DNA of 64,000 nucleotides from Acheta domesticus (lineage: Eukaryota > Arthropoda > Insecta > Orthoptera > Gryllidae): contig JAHLJT010000631.1 of assembly GCA_031308135.1 (NCBI GenBank), forward strand, positions 179,783,675 through 179,847,674, read 5' to 3'. Positions within the stretch are counted from its first letter, which is position 1. Every line of letters begins with the position of its first letter. The notes under the pieces were generated by a model. That model made no database searches and was not told where the DNA came from. It saw only the letters and a program-made list of their open reading frames with translations. The position numbers were made by a program, and so were the translations under genes. Positions 13,501-24,589 of this stretch are shown here, in pieces.

Positions 13501-13800
13501 GAGTCAGCATGCCATAATTATAAGTGTCATCTAAAAAAATGTAAATTGCTTCTAATTATAATTGGTTATTTAGATTGAAGTCGTAAGATATAATTTTTGC
13601 ACTTGCCTAATAACAAATACCTACGATTGAACTATTTTATTGCTAAAACATAATTTGTGCTTCAATATACAGTACTTAAAACGTTAAAATCACTTAGAAA
13701 CAGAAGGGTCTGTAAAAGAGTAAAAAATTATTACACTTTGTCAAAGAACATGGAATGGGAAATGATGGAAAATCTCGAATAGCGAAGCTACTTGTAACGC
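10570..13800. other. AT-rich DNA without a recognisable gene
   Basis: Nothing supported apart from the short tandem repeat noted separately. The 99-codon minus-strand frame at 12097-12396 has the base composition of its surroundings and no known motif. Confidence 0.5.
11338..11408 (+). repeat. Two-copy tandem repeat, 42-bp period
   Basis: TATGAAATTATTTTTTAAAA at 11341 recurs at 11383 with nearly identical flanks. Simple local duplication. Confidence 0.8.
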
Positions 13801-13810
13801 TAAACGCTAC

Positions 13811-13829
13811 CCCCTCTCTCTCTCTCTGC

Positions 13830-13885
<56 letters not shown>
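13811..13885 (+). repeat. Compound microsatellite (CT)n then (TA)n
   Basis: A short CT run (13813-13827) is followed after a few bases by an almost pure TA run (13833-13885, about 26 units). Confidence 0.95.
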
Positions 13886-13888
<3 letters not shown>

Positions 13889-14049
13889 GCTGGCATTTGC
13901 TGGTTGATTCCGTTTAATGTGATGGTGCATACGTACACTTATTCTATAATCAGTAGCCCCGTTATTGCTCCCTCTATTCTAATTCCCCTCCCAAGGGGAT
14001 ATTTCCACTTCGTAATTCCCTTCCCACTTCTCCACTAGCTAGTGAGTGC

Positions 14050-14770
14050 TACCTGCAAGTAACGTTCGTTTTCCGTGTTGCTCGCCGCCCAGCCGCACGC
14101 TTGGGGCCCCGCGCGCCGTGGCAAGCGGTGCGGCCGGCCGCCGTGCGCGGTCCGCAGCTGCTTCGTTCCGAGATTCTTGCTCCTTGTGAATTCACCCTCC
14201 GCGTTGCGCTATTATCACTCTCTGGTTGCACAGGGTTGGAAAACACCGACAAGTTTAGTTTCCGCAGTCATCAGTGTAATTCCTCTTTAGCGCTTCCCCC
14301 AGCTACACATTCGGTCGGATCGTCACTGATTCTCCAATGGGATGTAGAATCTCGACTGCGCACGGCCACAATGTTATTGTAGTAGCATATCTTCACTTAT
14401 CTTACGCGCTCTGACACCTCAGTCCATCCGCGAAGGGATCGCCGTTTGGTTTTACCGTGGCGTATTCCCACGTGCTCTACACTTGTATTAATTTCCCTGT
14501 CCCGGTGCGCAGTAATAACAGTTTCTTATCCTTACTGTTCACTTGGGTCTTCATTCCAACCCCTCCGTCACTCACACTCCCGTTTTCGTCCCAGATGCAA
14601 CTCGATTTCCGATTTCTTTCGCCCGCACCGCGCATAGCGTGCACTCCGCAACCAATATTCCGCCATTACTCTCCGCCGGCCACGTAACTCTCTCCCGGCT
14701 CGCCGCTCCTGACCCGTTCGCAATGGTTCTCGGCCTGGTTCTCGGGTTGCTCGCGCCATCGTGCGCGATT
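14050..14770. other. GC-rich island grading into pyrimidine-rich DNA
   Basis: A CpG-dense core (about 14080-14170) is followed by some 600 bp of mixed, high-complexity, C/T-rich sequence up to a microsatellite. Several overlapping frames are open on both strands without any domain. It is among the better CpG-island promoter or exon candidates by composition, but no splice-bounded coding segment could be defended. Confidence 0.45.
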
Positions 14771-14785
14771 TGAAAGTCTGTTGTC

Positions 14786-14806
14786 GCCGATAAGCTCCTT
14801 ATCGGC
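14786..14806. other. Perfect 9-bp hairpin next to a microsatellite
   Basis: GCCGATAAG, loop CTC, CTTATCGGC. It lies three bases before the TA/TG microsatellite. Confidence 0.85.
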
Positions 14807-14808
<2 letters not shown>

Positions 14809-14903
<95 letters not shown>

Positions 14904-14915
14904 GTGTGTGTGTGT
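14809..14915 (+). repeat. Compound microsatellite (TA)n(TG)n
   Basis: About 22 TA units (14811-14855) followed by about 30 TG units with one TGCG interruption (to 14914). Alternating purine-pyrimidine DNA of this length can adopt cruciform or Z-DNA. Confidence 0.95.
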
Positions 14916-14929
14916 TTTGGAGCTAACTT

Positions 14930-16495
14930 ATTAGAGTTTATAGATCCGTACAAATAACTTTATCACTTTCTCACCTTTTCATACTTATTGTAAAGTCAAA
15001 ACAGGCGTTTGTGTAGCCATAAGCTCTGAACAATGCAGTTAATATAATTCCTCTAGAAAATGAATCGTTAATACCAGAAACCAATCGCTTATCGTGAGAG
15101 TGATGTGTACCGAGCTAAAAACAATCTAATAAAATTCAGTTATAGAAAAAATAAAATATGTTGTGGTAAAATGTGCACCCATTACAGAAATGCCGACTGT
15201 AATAAAATAGTAAATCAGGCAATGCATTTTGGTAATGGTGGTAGTGTACTTATAATAAAATTATAATTATGTAGGTAACAATGCTGGTTTGAAACGAAAA
15301 AACTGGAATTTTTGTGACATTGACATATTTGCAAATTTTCGAAGGACTTTAGTTACGAAGTTACATTATACCTTCATTTTACCTAGAGTAAAATGAAACC
15401 GTGATTTTGTGAGAAAAATTATTTAATTCTGTATATTCCGATGTGTTATAGCTTTTGGTGCGAGTGCGCGAGTTCACAAATATTCGCCTCTAAGTATTCG
15501 GAACTCTCTGAGATCCACAACTTGGATAGGTTAGCATTTAAGTACACAGATTAAAGTGAGACATGCTGCTTTAAATTTCAAATACATTTTTGTACGTTTT
15601 TATCTTATCCGTGGATCAATTTCGGCTTGTCTCACGTCGGAGCCGAAATTACTTATTCATACGACGGTCTTATAAGATTTCAGAATGTTAAGCAGTTCGA
15701 TACTTGCGAGCGTGTTTTATGCATGCAACTGTGTTACTTCATTTTCCCGCAGAATGAAGAGCATATTTCAGAGGTAAACGTTTAGAAATTCCCTTCTACC
15801 TAATGAGAGTCCAAATAATAATTGAATTATCATGTGAAAATCTAGTTAATGAACGTAAAATATGTTCATTTATATTGCACGGAATATACGTAACCAAAGT
15901 TGAATATTACTAATATTTAGATTGAAATTGTCTTCATATTACGTGTCCATTCACTCGAAGTCTTTGTCGCAGCACTAAAATTAATAGCACTCTGTTTACC
16001 TCGAAACGTTCTTTTGCATGAAAACAATCGTCTAAACGTTAACAAGTCTGTGTTGGAAGGGTATTTTGCACGCTACCTAGTTAACTCACGCAAAATACTT
16101 TAATTTGGGCTACATTTTTTTACAAAACCGCCTGTAATTAACTTTCCTTGCCATATTATAACTCTCTAGAATGGACTCAAAAGAGCAATGGACTCAGAAG
16201 TGTTGATGATCATGAGAATGAGTAATTTATATATTTCAAGTAAGTATTAGTGTATTGATATTATTGATACATAAATTAACCTTGTAGTTTCACGTCTTCA
16301 GTTACATTCTCAAATCACAATCCATTACCACAAACTATGCTTATACTAAATCGGAAATGGTTTTATGAATCTTTCAATGCTTCTTCGCGGACAGACAAAA
16401 AGAGAGCAAAAATGTTAGATTTTTTCTTGTCCTTGTAGTCTTATCATGGCGACAGTCCTATTACTCATTGCAAAACTTTCTGGGATGTTCCATTT
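14930..16495. other. AT-rich DNA, nothing recognised
   Basis: No coding or repeat-family assignment apart from a small hairpin at 15618-15650. An acceptor-like TTTTCCCGCAG near 15754 followed by a 21-nt segment and GTAAAC could be a chance microexon. Confidence 0.45.
15618..15650. other. 10-bp inverted repeat with 13-nt loop
   Basis: AATTTCGGCT (15618-15627) pairs perfectly with AGCCGAAATT (15641-15650). Isolated hairpin of unknown role. Confidence 0.75.
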
Positions 16496-16499
16496 CTTA

Positions 16500-16765
16500 C
16501 GAGGGTTCTTGTTCTCCCTCCATCCGAGTGCCCGTCCCGGTGCCCCTGAAGGAAAAATTCCTTTAATGCGACGTCTCGACGCGAAGTACTAATGCACTTT
16601 CTGTTCCTTTTCCGAGATAATATTTCAGGCGACACCGCAGATGACTAAATGGAGCCCGTTGGGCGCGCCTGCCCCTTTGAGAATAGTTCCGCCTTCCGCC
16701 CTCGCTCCCAATTTCGCCCGAGAAACGGCCGCTGAGGTCTAGCGGTAGGATCACACGCTGACAAG
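16500..16765. other. High-complexity GC-richer segment
   Basis: A non-repetitive segment with elevated G+C and scattered CpGs in AT-rich DNA. It could be a conserved noncoding or regulatory element or an old repeat. The 63-codon minus-strand frame inside has no known motif. Confidence 0.3.
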
Positions 16766-16769
16766 CTCA

Positions 16770-17515
16770 TCTGCGACCTTTTAAGAAGTAAGAAATGTTC
16801 TGAGCATTCTGTCTCAGTATACAAGGTTTATGTATATAAGCTTACATATTTTGTCGCGTCTTTCCGTTTTTGCTTTGACAGTGGTTTGGTCAGTATTTAT
16901 GAAAATTAATGTTTCGCTGCAACATTCGTTGCGCAATTTGTTTACAGTCCGTTTTCAATTGCTAACTATACAATAATGTCTGTATGTAGGCATTTTTGTT
17001 AAACATATGATACACATTTTCGTCGTGTATGCCTCAGAGCTCAATACCGAAATAAGGTTAATGTTATAAATGCTTGGTTAATTTGCATATTATCCAGATT
17101 ATGAAGATAAATCTACATGAATGATGATGAACATATAATATTTACATTCATAGCGCCCTAGCATTCATTCAGCCATAGGACACTAACTGAAGTAAGATGA
17201 TTGTCCGAGTGTAAAGCGTCTTATCTTTACAAGGTGATTTTGGCATAAAAAGCTTGTGAAATTATAAGTTGAATAGACTCGATGTGCCAACGAAGGTACA
17301 ATTAGATTAGGTTTGACGGTATATCGTATTCGAATAAATAGGGTTTTCCGACACTCAGTGAAACTCGAAAATACAAGCCTTGTCTGTCACTAATCCTAAA
17401 ACTTTCCGTCAAGCATTCTAAGTCCGGCTGTTATTCATATATGTTATTCCCCAAAACTATCCTCACTACATCGTTTAGCTGTAGTCAACATCAAGTTTCT
17501 AAAACCCAAAATATA
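16770..17515. other. AT-rich DNA, nothing recognised
   Basis: No supported feature. Confidence 0.5.
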
Positions 17516-17522
17516 CTCCGAA

Positions 17523-17576
17523 CTACTACGTAGAACTCGTTCTACTACGTAGTTCTACTCGTTCTACTACGTAGAA
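17523..17576 (+). repeat. Short tandem array around CTACTACGTAG
   Basis: CTACTACGTAG occurs three times within about 50 bp, each containing the 8-bp palindrome CTACGTAG, separated by TTCTACTCG-like spacers. Confidence 0.85.
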
Positions 17577-17833
17577 TTTGATCCACTCATTTTTTGATAC
17601 TGCGTTCTTTAACCGGCTGATTCGGGGAAAATGTCAGATTTTCAGTAAGAGATTTTCAAAACTAGGGATACGATGTATGGAATTCGACTTTCATGACGAT
17701 ATATGTAGGCGTGCTATGTCCAATTGCACTTCTTTTGCGGTACCAGGTGAGATGACTCAGAACAACAGCTTCTGTCACTGCAGCGAATGTGACCGAGTGG
17801 TCCTAGGATTTAAGTCCTGGCGATAGCACGTTT

Positions 17834-18170
17834 TCAACACTCCCTTGGTAGCTAGGTCGAATTCAGACCCGTTTGGAAGAGAATTCTGCCGCCTGCTCTG
17901 ATCGGGAATTTCTCGAATCAATACCAGGCAAATGCCATAGCAGTATCATTACACCCGGGTGAAAAGCTGCGCGCCATCATTTCCTCATCCTAGCCCCTTT
18001 TCTTCCCGTACACACGCATCTCTGCATGCACTACACCACCACCCATGTCAGAAGTCCAGGTGGAAGCTCAAAGAATGTCTCGGCTGCCATGCCCTGGTAT
18101 CGGAGATACCAGAAGGGGTGGAATCCCGCAACCGATGTGTAGGTCGAAGTCAGATCTCACTGTCACCAAC
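17834..18170 (+). mobile_element. Interspersed repeat family B, copy 1
   Basis: It aligns by eye with copies at 24099-24525 and 40935-41328. Shared landmarks are GCCTGCTCTGATCG (about 17891), an AATACCAGG-type stretch, and near the 3' end a block reading GTAGGTCGAAGTCAGATCTCAC (about 18139-18160) where copy 2 has GGTCAGAGCCGGATCTCACC. No reverse transcriptase, transposase or clear Pol III boxes are visible inside. An A-box-like GACCGAGTGG lies just upstream at about 17791, so a SINE origin is possible. Divergence among copies shows an old family. Confidence 0.6.
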
Positions 18171-18179
18171 ATAGCATGC

Positions 18180-19380
18180 TTTTCATTTACGACAGTGATG
18201 TCAAGGTCGATACCACGAGCGGGAGGCCGTGACAGGAGCGACACGACGAAATCGCCCCTGCAGGCAGTTCATTTCTCCGCCAGAGACAACGCCATCCTTA
18301 TTGTAAAACGGCGGGATTACTAATAGTTTCCTTTTCCGACGCTAGTTGCGCAGATAATCTCGTGACATGTTACGGTGCCACAACGCGTGCCATTGCCACC
18401 AGTAGAAGACCTTGGCACCACTGATTTACGAGACTAATAACTACACAGTTGACGCACCGAAACCCAACATTATCAACCAACAATCGGTCTTTTACGCTTA
18501 TAGACCTCGACGCTCTCTAAGTCTGCAATTCTAATATTTCAATAGTTGGGTATTAATGTAATGAGAAGGAACGGACGTCCCTTAGGTTATGTCAATGCGT
18601 ACTCGGAAAGACATTTCCTCCTAACATCAAGGTTGCATAAAATAAGGAATTTACTATTTAAATTAAATTTAACTCCCCGGTTTATATGAAATAAATAACA
18701 TATTTTCAACAATCATATTTTATTGTTGTATCAATTATTGAGATTGCATTTTGGAATTAGGATGTTGTAAAGATGACTCAAAATATCACATTCCCACAGT
18801 GCAACGAGCTGCAACCCGCATGTCGCAGTTGCGTAATGGAGATTTGGGAAGTATGCTGATGCCCCCTTTCCAACTCAATGTATATTTTCGATAATGAAAT
18901 TATAATTCGTATGTATTACTGCAGAAAAGTACGTAATTTGTGTATAGCACTTACGGTAGTAACTTTATTAACTTAAATAATTGTTGGATTATTGTTTACT
19001 TTGTGCTACACACGAAATGTAACAAAAAGTCAATAACTTTAATTAAAATCAACCCTATACACACGAACGAGAAATTAAATGATGTCCAGACTTAATATTG
19101 TAACAGTTGACTAAGTTGCGCTGAGTGTAGACAAAGTTACGGTATAACACTGCAAATTTTAGCAGACGTTTCCTGATACTCAGATTAAATCGTGAACGAT
19201 AAGTGCGGTTCATCATTGAACAAAATAAGATATTGGGAAGAAATTAAAGTAGGTTCTTCCATTTTTTTACTTCTTCTCTCTTTCTTCTTCCTCAAATAAT
19301 CATTTCTAGATCTTTAAAGTCATTCTTAAATTCCCAACTTATAAGCAGGCTGTTTTAGACTATCTCTTTATACCACATTG
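18180..19380. other. Mixed-composition DNA, nothing recognised
   Basis: The first 300 bp are moderately GC-rich and may extend the family B copy, ending with a TTGGCACCACTGA stretch near 18412. The rest is AT-rich. A cysteine-rich open stretch of about 19 codons follows an acceptor-like TTCCCACAG near 18797, too short to call. Confidence 0.35.
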
Positions 19381-19388
19381 TAATTGCT

Positions 19389-19740
19389 CCATTTGAAGGT
19401 CTTTCTTCTTCTCTCTCTCTCCCTCTCTCTGCTTTACTGTCTATTCCCTCTACGTCCCTCACTCACTCTCACCCTTTGTCGTCCTAACTCTGTGGCTTTC
19501 TCTTGCCTCCTTCTCTTACTCTCTCTATTTCAGTATCTATTTCATTATCTTGCATCGTTTGGATCACGCTCTTTTTCTCTCTCACCACACACGCCTACCT
19601 CGTATCTCTCGTACTCTCTTTCCTTTTCTCTATTTCACTCTCCTTTATTACGCTTTTTTGATTTTCTCGTTTTTATTTCTTCGTGCTTTATCTCCCGTTA
19701 GCGGTTTGTCGCCTCTCTTCTCACCTCGCTCGTTGCCACC
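19389..19740 (+). repeat. Pyrimidine-rich low-complexity tract
   Basis: CT-dominated sequence with CTCTCTCTC runs on the plus strand, giving leucine/serine/phenylalanine pseudo-frames. No domain. Confidence 0.7.
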
Positions 19741-20305
19741 TTCGTAACGCGCAAACGCAGGAGAAAAACACTGCGCCACTGGCAGATTTCGCGTAATCGG
19801 AGTAGCGCTTAGCGTATCTCGATCGCATTTCAGCCCTCTTCTCACCCTCAGCAGTGGGTCCCAAACCGTTTCCACGAGGAACAACAGTTCAATCAATGGA
19901 ACGATTTTAGTGGAATAAATTTGAAACGAGTTATTTCATTTATATCATCGTTCTTGTAAGTTCTTATTTCCAATCAATTCTTCATAAACCAATTCTCCAG
20001 TGAATTTGAAAAATGTATCAAATCTCTAAAACATTAGTTTAAGTTCATTTAAGTATCTCTTTCGCCATATTGATATATTAAAATAAAGAATCTGCTCTTG
20101 TTGTCAAGGATACGGCAACATTTATTTCTTGATTAGTAAATCTCTGTAGAGAAAACATTGGAGATTCAAATCATAAGATATCTCTCTCACGATATCAATT
20201 TGTCCGTTTGGTACAACGGTTTTCTAGGTGAATTTTGGTAACGATGAAGAGCACATGCTCCTTGTTTGCTGTATTATGCCTTTGTTTACTGTATAATGCT
20301 CTTCT

Positions 20306-21699
20306 TTTTTTACTTTCCTGTACACGTACGTGTGTACGGAATAATATACTATAGTAGTATACGTAAAGTTAAGTAATGCTGCGTGAAAAAACGGTGAATT
20401 TTCGACAGAACAAAATTCATTGGCGGGCCCTGATAGCAAGAAAGTGGATAAATCCAGTTGCTAAATTAATAAAGAAATCCCCTTACACGTGATGTAGTCA
20501 AAATCTCTCTTTTGAGGGTCCTTGGTACCGAAAAACCAATGAAAGCAAAACGTCCGTCTATCCTACGCCCGTCCATCTGTCCGTCTGTGGAAACTACTAG
20601 CGCCTAAGCCGTACATAGGATGTTTTTCAAATTGAAGAAGACCTTGTCAATCTAGTTCGTGTCAAAACTTTGAGAATTTGAAAAACATTCTATAAAATTT
20701 GGGGGTATTTTACATGAAGTCCCCCGGACGTTTTAAAAATTTCTCAAAATGGCTGCAAATTTTTTCTTTAAATTTCTGATAAGAATAGAATAAATTACAC
20801 GTATAAAGCTGTCATGGGTTCTAATTTCACAGTTAACTCTGAATTTTTGAAAATTCCAAAAGTTTGAATTTCTCTCGGTGTCTTCTCCCAAATAAAAAAT
20901 AGCAGATATATTTATTCCAATTTTAAAAAAAGGAAATTTTTGTCAAGAACGACCCCAAATTTTTTCTTTAAGCTTTTGGTGAGGATAGTGCCTAATGTTC
21001 TATACGAGATGACATAACCGGCATGTTGCTCTATTCTTTTGTTTTTGTCAAAAATTACAAAAATGGAATTTTTTGACTTGTTTCTCACGTCGTTAATATT
21101 TATACTAGCGGTGATTTGTTCAAATTATTATATTTATGAGTACATGTGCTTAAAATAATGTTAAGTAATGTTTCTCAAAAATTCAACCGTTTTCTGCGAA
21201 AACTAGCTGAAAATCCCGCATTTTCAGAAACGCTCAAACGCCATTTCTTTTCGAACGAATAGTGATAATTGCACTCATTAATATGACGTAAAGTTCATTT
21301 TGGGATATTATTTCGGTTTTTTAAAAATTATTCTAATGTAGTTTTTTTTTAAATCTCTCACACCGTTAATATGCACATTTCAAGCAAAATTTTTGATGCG
21401 AGCTTCAAATTTTACATTAACAGTAGCGCTTAACCGCCATTTTGTTAAAAGCGGCTCAAAATGTTTCAAAGAAAATTGGCATTTAGGACGAGGTTTTGCT
21501 GTTATTTTATATTCTTAAAATAATATCTCCGTTCTACTATTAGAAATTCGAAAAAATATTAAAATGGCAAAAAAACCTACTTTGGGCGGTGATAGATGGC
21601 AGTTGTCAAGAGAATGTGGTAAGTGCGAATAACTAGCCGAGACCGAAGGAAATAGAAAACTAATACGGGAAAGTCTATGCTATTCTGAAGCACCATTAG
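20306..21699 (+). mobile_element. Family A HINE/Helentron-like element, copy A1
   Basis: About 1.39 kb. The 5' end carries the subterminal repeat TACTTTCCTGTA (20311-20322) fused to a palindrome centred on CACGTACGTG. A degenerate GTCY tract (GTCCGTCTATCC...CCATCTGTCCGTCTG) lies at 20551-20588. The central part is AT-rich with recurrent TTTTTGAAAA-type segments. The 3' end carries TACGGGAAAGT (21664-21674), a hairpin (ATGCT...AGCAC, 21677-21693) and TTAG (21696-21699), after which similarity to other copies stops. The layout (subterminal inverted repeats, internal GTCY, 3' stem-loop, CTRR-like end before T) matches Helentron-associated non-autonomous elements such as DINE-1. No Rep/helicase coding is present, so it would need a helper in trans. 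Confidence 0.7.
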
Positions 21700-21771
21700 T
21701 TTTATCCTAAACTCATTTGAATATCTGGTACCCGTCGCGTTGCTGCCACAGAAGAAATAATTGAGGAAATA

Positions 21772-22262
21772 TTCCTCTTCCCCTCTGTCTTTCTTTCCCC
21801 ACTCTCTTTCTCCCTCCTTCTTCTCCTCTCTCCCTCCCTCTCTGTATGTTTCCTCCTTTCTCATTTTCCCCACTCTGTCTCTCTTTTCCACCTGTGCCTT
21901 TTTTCTCCCACTGTGTCTCTTCTTCTCTGTGTCTCTTCTTCCCCTCTGTGTCTCTTCTTCCTCTCAGTCTCTTCTTCATTTCTATATCTCTTCTTCCCTC
22001 AGTGTCTCTTTCCCCTGTCTCTTTTTCCCCTGTTTTTCCTCTCTTTCATTTCCCACTCTATTTCCCTCTCTATTTTCCCCTCTCTATTTTCCCTCTATAT
22101 TTTCCCTGTCTATTTTCCCTCACACTTTTCTCCTCTCTTTCACTTTCTCTATTTTCTCCTCTCTTTCTCTATTTTTTCCTCTCTTTCCTTCTCTTTATTT
22201 TCTCCTCTCTTTACTTTTCTTTATTTTCTCCTCTCTTTCCCTTTCTCATTTTTCTCCTCTCG
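21772..22262 (+). repeat. 490-bp polypyrimidine tract
   Basis: Nearly pure C/T on the plus strand, with loose periodicity in which TCTCCTCTCTTT alternates with TATTTT segments. It gives phenylalanine/serine-only pseudo-frames up to 216 codons. Such tracts can form triplex (H-) DNA. Confidence 0.9.
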
Positions 22263-22561
22263 TCAACTTGCGCCGCCTGCTCTTCGTGTTCTTGACCTCG
22301 CCCCACGGCACACGGCAACTCTCAGCAACAATGAAGCTCACGTGAATTGGGAATTGCATTTAACTGAAGAGCCATCATGTGTTCTAGCGCCATCTAGTGG
22401 AGTTACAATAATTGAACTATGCCTATGTTCTTCCCGCAATTGCAAGCAATATCTTGATACATGTTTATCACAATTGGATGCATGGTGCGACGGCGCATTA
22501 GCAGGAACCAACAAACTTTTTTTATGTATTAGATTAATTTCCTGTGTAATTATTTTTCATT

Positions 22562-23096
22562 AATTTTTCCGATATTTTTACAGTTGTTCTTCCGTTAGGG
22601 GCGGAGATGAATGCAACAAATCGGAGATAATTAAAATTGGTCCAGTCGTTTCTGAGTTATAAATGGTTTAATTAACCCGACTTTGTTTAATTTACTTAGA
22701 TTCTGCACGTCTTTTGAGAAGGTGCGGTAATATTGAGAAGCGTGGGACCAGCAAAAATTTAATAGAATGTTCAAAAAGAATTCATCATGTAGAATACAGT
22801 ATGAGAAATGTTTCTTTGAGGCCTTTGACCTCAACATTTTAGTTTCTAAGGCCCTATAACGCTTCGTTTAGGAGTTATTTAACGATATAGATTCGAACTG
22901 TGTAGCGGGTTGCGTTTGCATGAATATCAAGTTTTTTATTCTCCAGTGGCATGTTGTGGCATTTTTTCGATATTTTATTAGTTATTCTGCTATTCAGGAC
23001 CAAGATGAATCCAACAAAACAGAGATAATTTAAATTGATCAAGCCGTTCTTGAGTTATAAATGGTGTAACTAACACAACTTTGTTTTATGTACACA
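22562..23096 (+). repeat. Direct repeat (family C), two units about 398 bp apart
   Basis: Two diverged units of about 130 bp (22562-22692 and 22966-23096) share a CGATATTTT start, GATGAAT.CAACAAA, GAGATAATT, an ATTGGTCCAG/ATTGATCAAG block and GAGTTATAAATGGT. The interval between them is not itself repeated here, so a tandem repeat with a roughly 400-bp unit is the simplest reading. The GGTCCAG..CGTT...GAGTTATAAATG phrase is common in insect interspersed repeats (recollection). Confidence 0.65.
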
Positions 23097-23099
23097 GAC

Positions 23100-24095
23100 G
23101 ATTAATCACAGAACGGAATACATTTGCGAAAGATATTTATTTCTTTTACAAATAGAAAGTAAATATTTGTCTTAATATAAGTATGATTAAAAATACATTT
23201 CTATTGAAAATGAATGAAACATACTGATTAGTCTACTTCCTTATCACACTTTTAGTATCATACTTCTTATAGTTTATTTTCTAATACAGTTACCCAAATT
23301 TTTAACGTTGTATTCAGACTAATCCTAAACTGAGGCAATAAGAATGACAAATATTTGGAACTTGAAAAACGATTGGAGAGCTAATGATATTCAAATAAAA
23401 TAATTGTTTCTTTTGTTGAAGTGAAAAATTCTTTTTTAAATATTGTTATAAGCAATGATTCTTGGAAAAATATTTACTGTCTCTTTACACTTAAATGTGA
23501 AATGAAAATAAATATAATATTTCACTTTTGAAAAATACATAAATTTACATATCCGAAGATTTTTATTTTCCTCTTTGTCAATGAATTGTTAAAATATTTA
23601 TTTTGAACACAAGACTGTATATATTATTACATTAGCTTCTACCACACGTACGTAGTTCCTTGGTACTATAGTTAGCTAATTTGCTATCAATTTTTATTGT
23701 TATTCTTCAAGAAACTATTTGGAAAGCACTATCAGATGATAGGAGTGTGAATGCAATGTTACAAGCTCATTTTTTCCCCTCAGTGCCCAACATTGCAGCT
23801 GTCTCTGCAACAACTCTATTCGAGAGGTCCATCGGAGGCGAACATTCGACACTACTTTATTAATATAATTAATATTAATATTTTTATTACTATTATTATT
23901 ATTAATACAGCCCATTGGACGGTAAGGGCCCCCACACGATAGTTGTTTAGGGAAGCTTATACAGTAACGTTTCCAAGTGAATCAGACCTGAAGAGTGTTC
24001 AGACTGAAATGCTCCAGCAAAAAAAAAAAATTAATGGGAATACTTTACCATTGTGTTTACTTTACAACTGTTTATTTAATCGCTAATCAATAATC
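23100..24095. other. AT-rich DNA with an ATT-rich patch
   Basis: No gene seen. An imperfect ATT/TAA patch is at 23866-23908 and an A run at 24020-24030. The 60- to 66-codon frames on both strands near 23700-23900 overlap and look random. Confidence 0.5.
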
Positions 24096-24098
24096 ATT

Positions 24099-24525
24099 GT
24101 TCACTTTCTTGATAGCTTGGTCAAATTAAACGGCAGTTTGTGGAAGAATTGTAACTGCCTGCTGCTCTGATCGTTAGTTTTCCGTGGCTTTTCCGATCAA
24201 CACCGGGAGAATATAGAAGCAGTGCCCTAAAACGATCTTACCTTCCGTGCGCGATCTTTCCTTCCTCTTCCTTGTCCTACCGTCACCCCCGTTACACACA
24301 CAATTACACTATCATACACTACATAACTTCACTTGTCGGGAGCTTAGAGCTTGTCCCAGCTTCGGCGGTGTCCCTCTGGTGGGAGATTTCTGTTTGGAAA
24401 AAACCCTATTTGTGGACGTTTAGGTCAGAGCCGGATCTCACCATCCAGCAGAACAGATCCGTCACTGTCCGAGCAAATCAAAAAGCATTACACTTACGTG
24501 ATTAATGACCTTAGCAGTTGCCGCG
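24099..24525 (+). mobile_element. Interspersed repeat family B, copy 2
   Basis: The best-preserved copy, about 427 bp. Landmarks in order: GCCTGCTGCTCTGATCG (about 24157), AACACCGGGA, a C/T-rich stretch with TTCCTTCCTCTTCCTTG, TACACTACATAACTTCAC, CGGGAGCTTAGAGC, GGACGTTTAGGTC, GCCGGATCTCACCATCC and a 3' end at TTAGCAGTTGC. Copy 3 keeps the same order. No coding capacity or terminal inverted repeat is evident. Confidence 0.65.
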
Positions 24526-24589
24526 TCCGGGAACACCACTCATTCAATTGCCGATTTGCTGATTCACTATTTCCCCTCTTTGTTGACCA

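Noticed and set aside
17785..17815. tRNA-like GACCGAGTGG with a degenerate B-box-like ATTTAAGTCC
   Set aside because: Only about 17 bp separate the two, too close for a Pol III promoter. Possibly a deleted SINE head before family B copy 1, but unsupported as a separate feature.
21761..22563. Phenylalanine/serine-rich frames of 149-216 codons
   Set aside because: Produced by the polypyrimidine tract; no signal or transmembrane logic beyond C/T-only codons.
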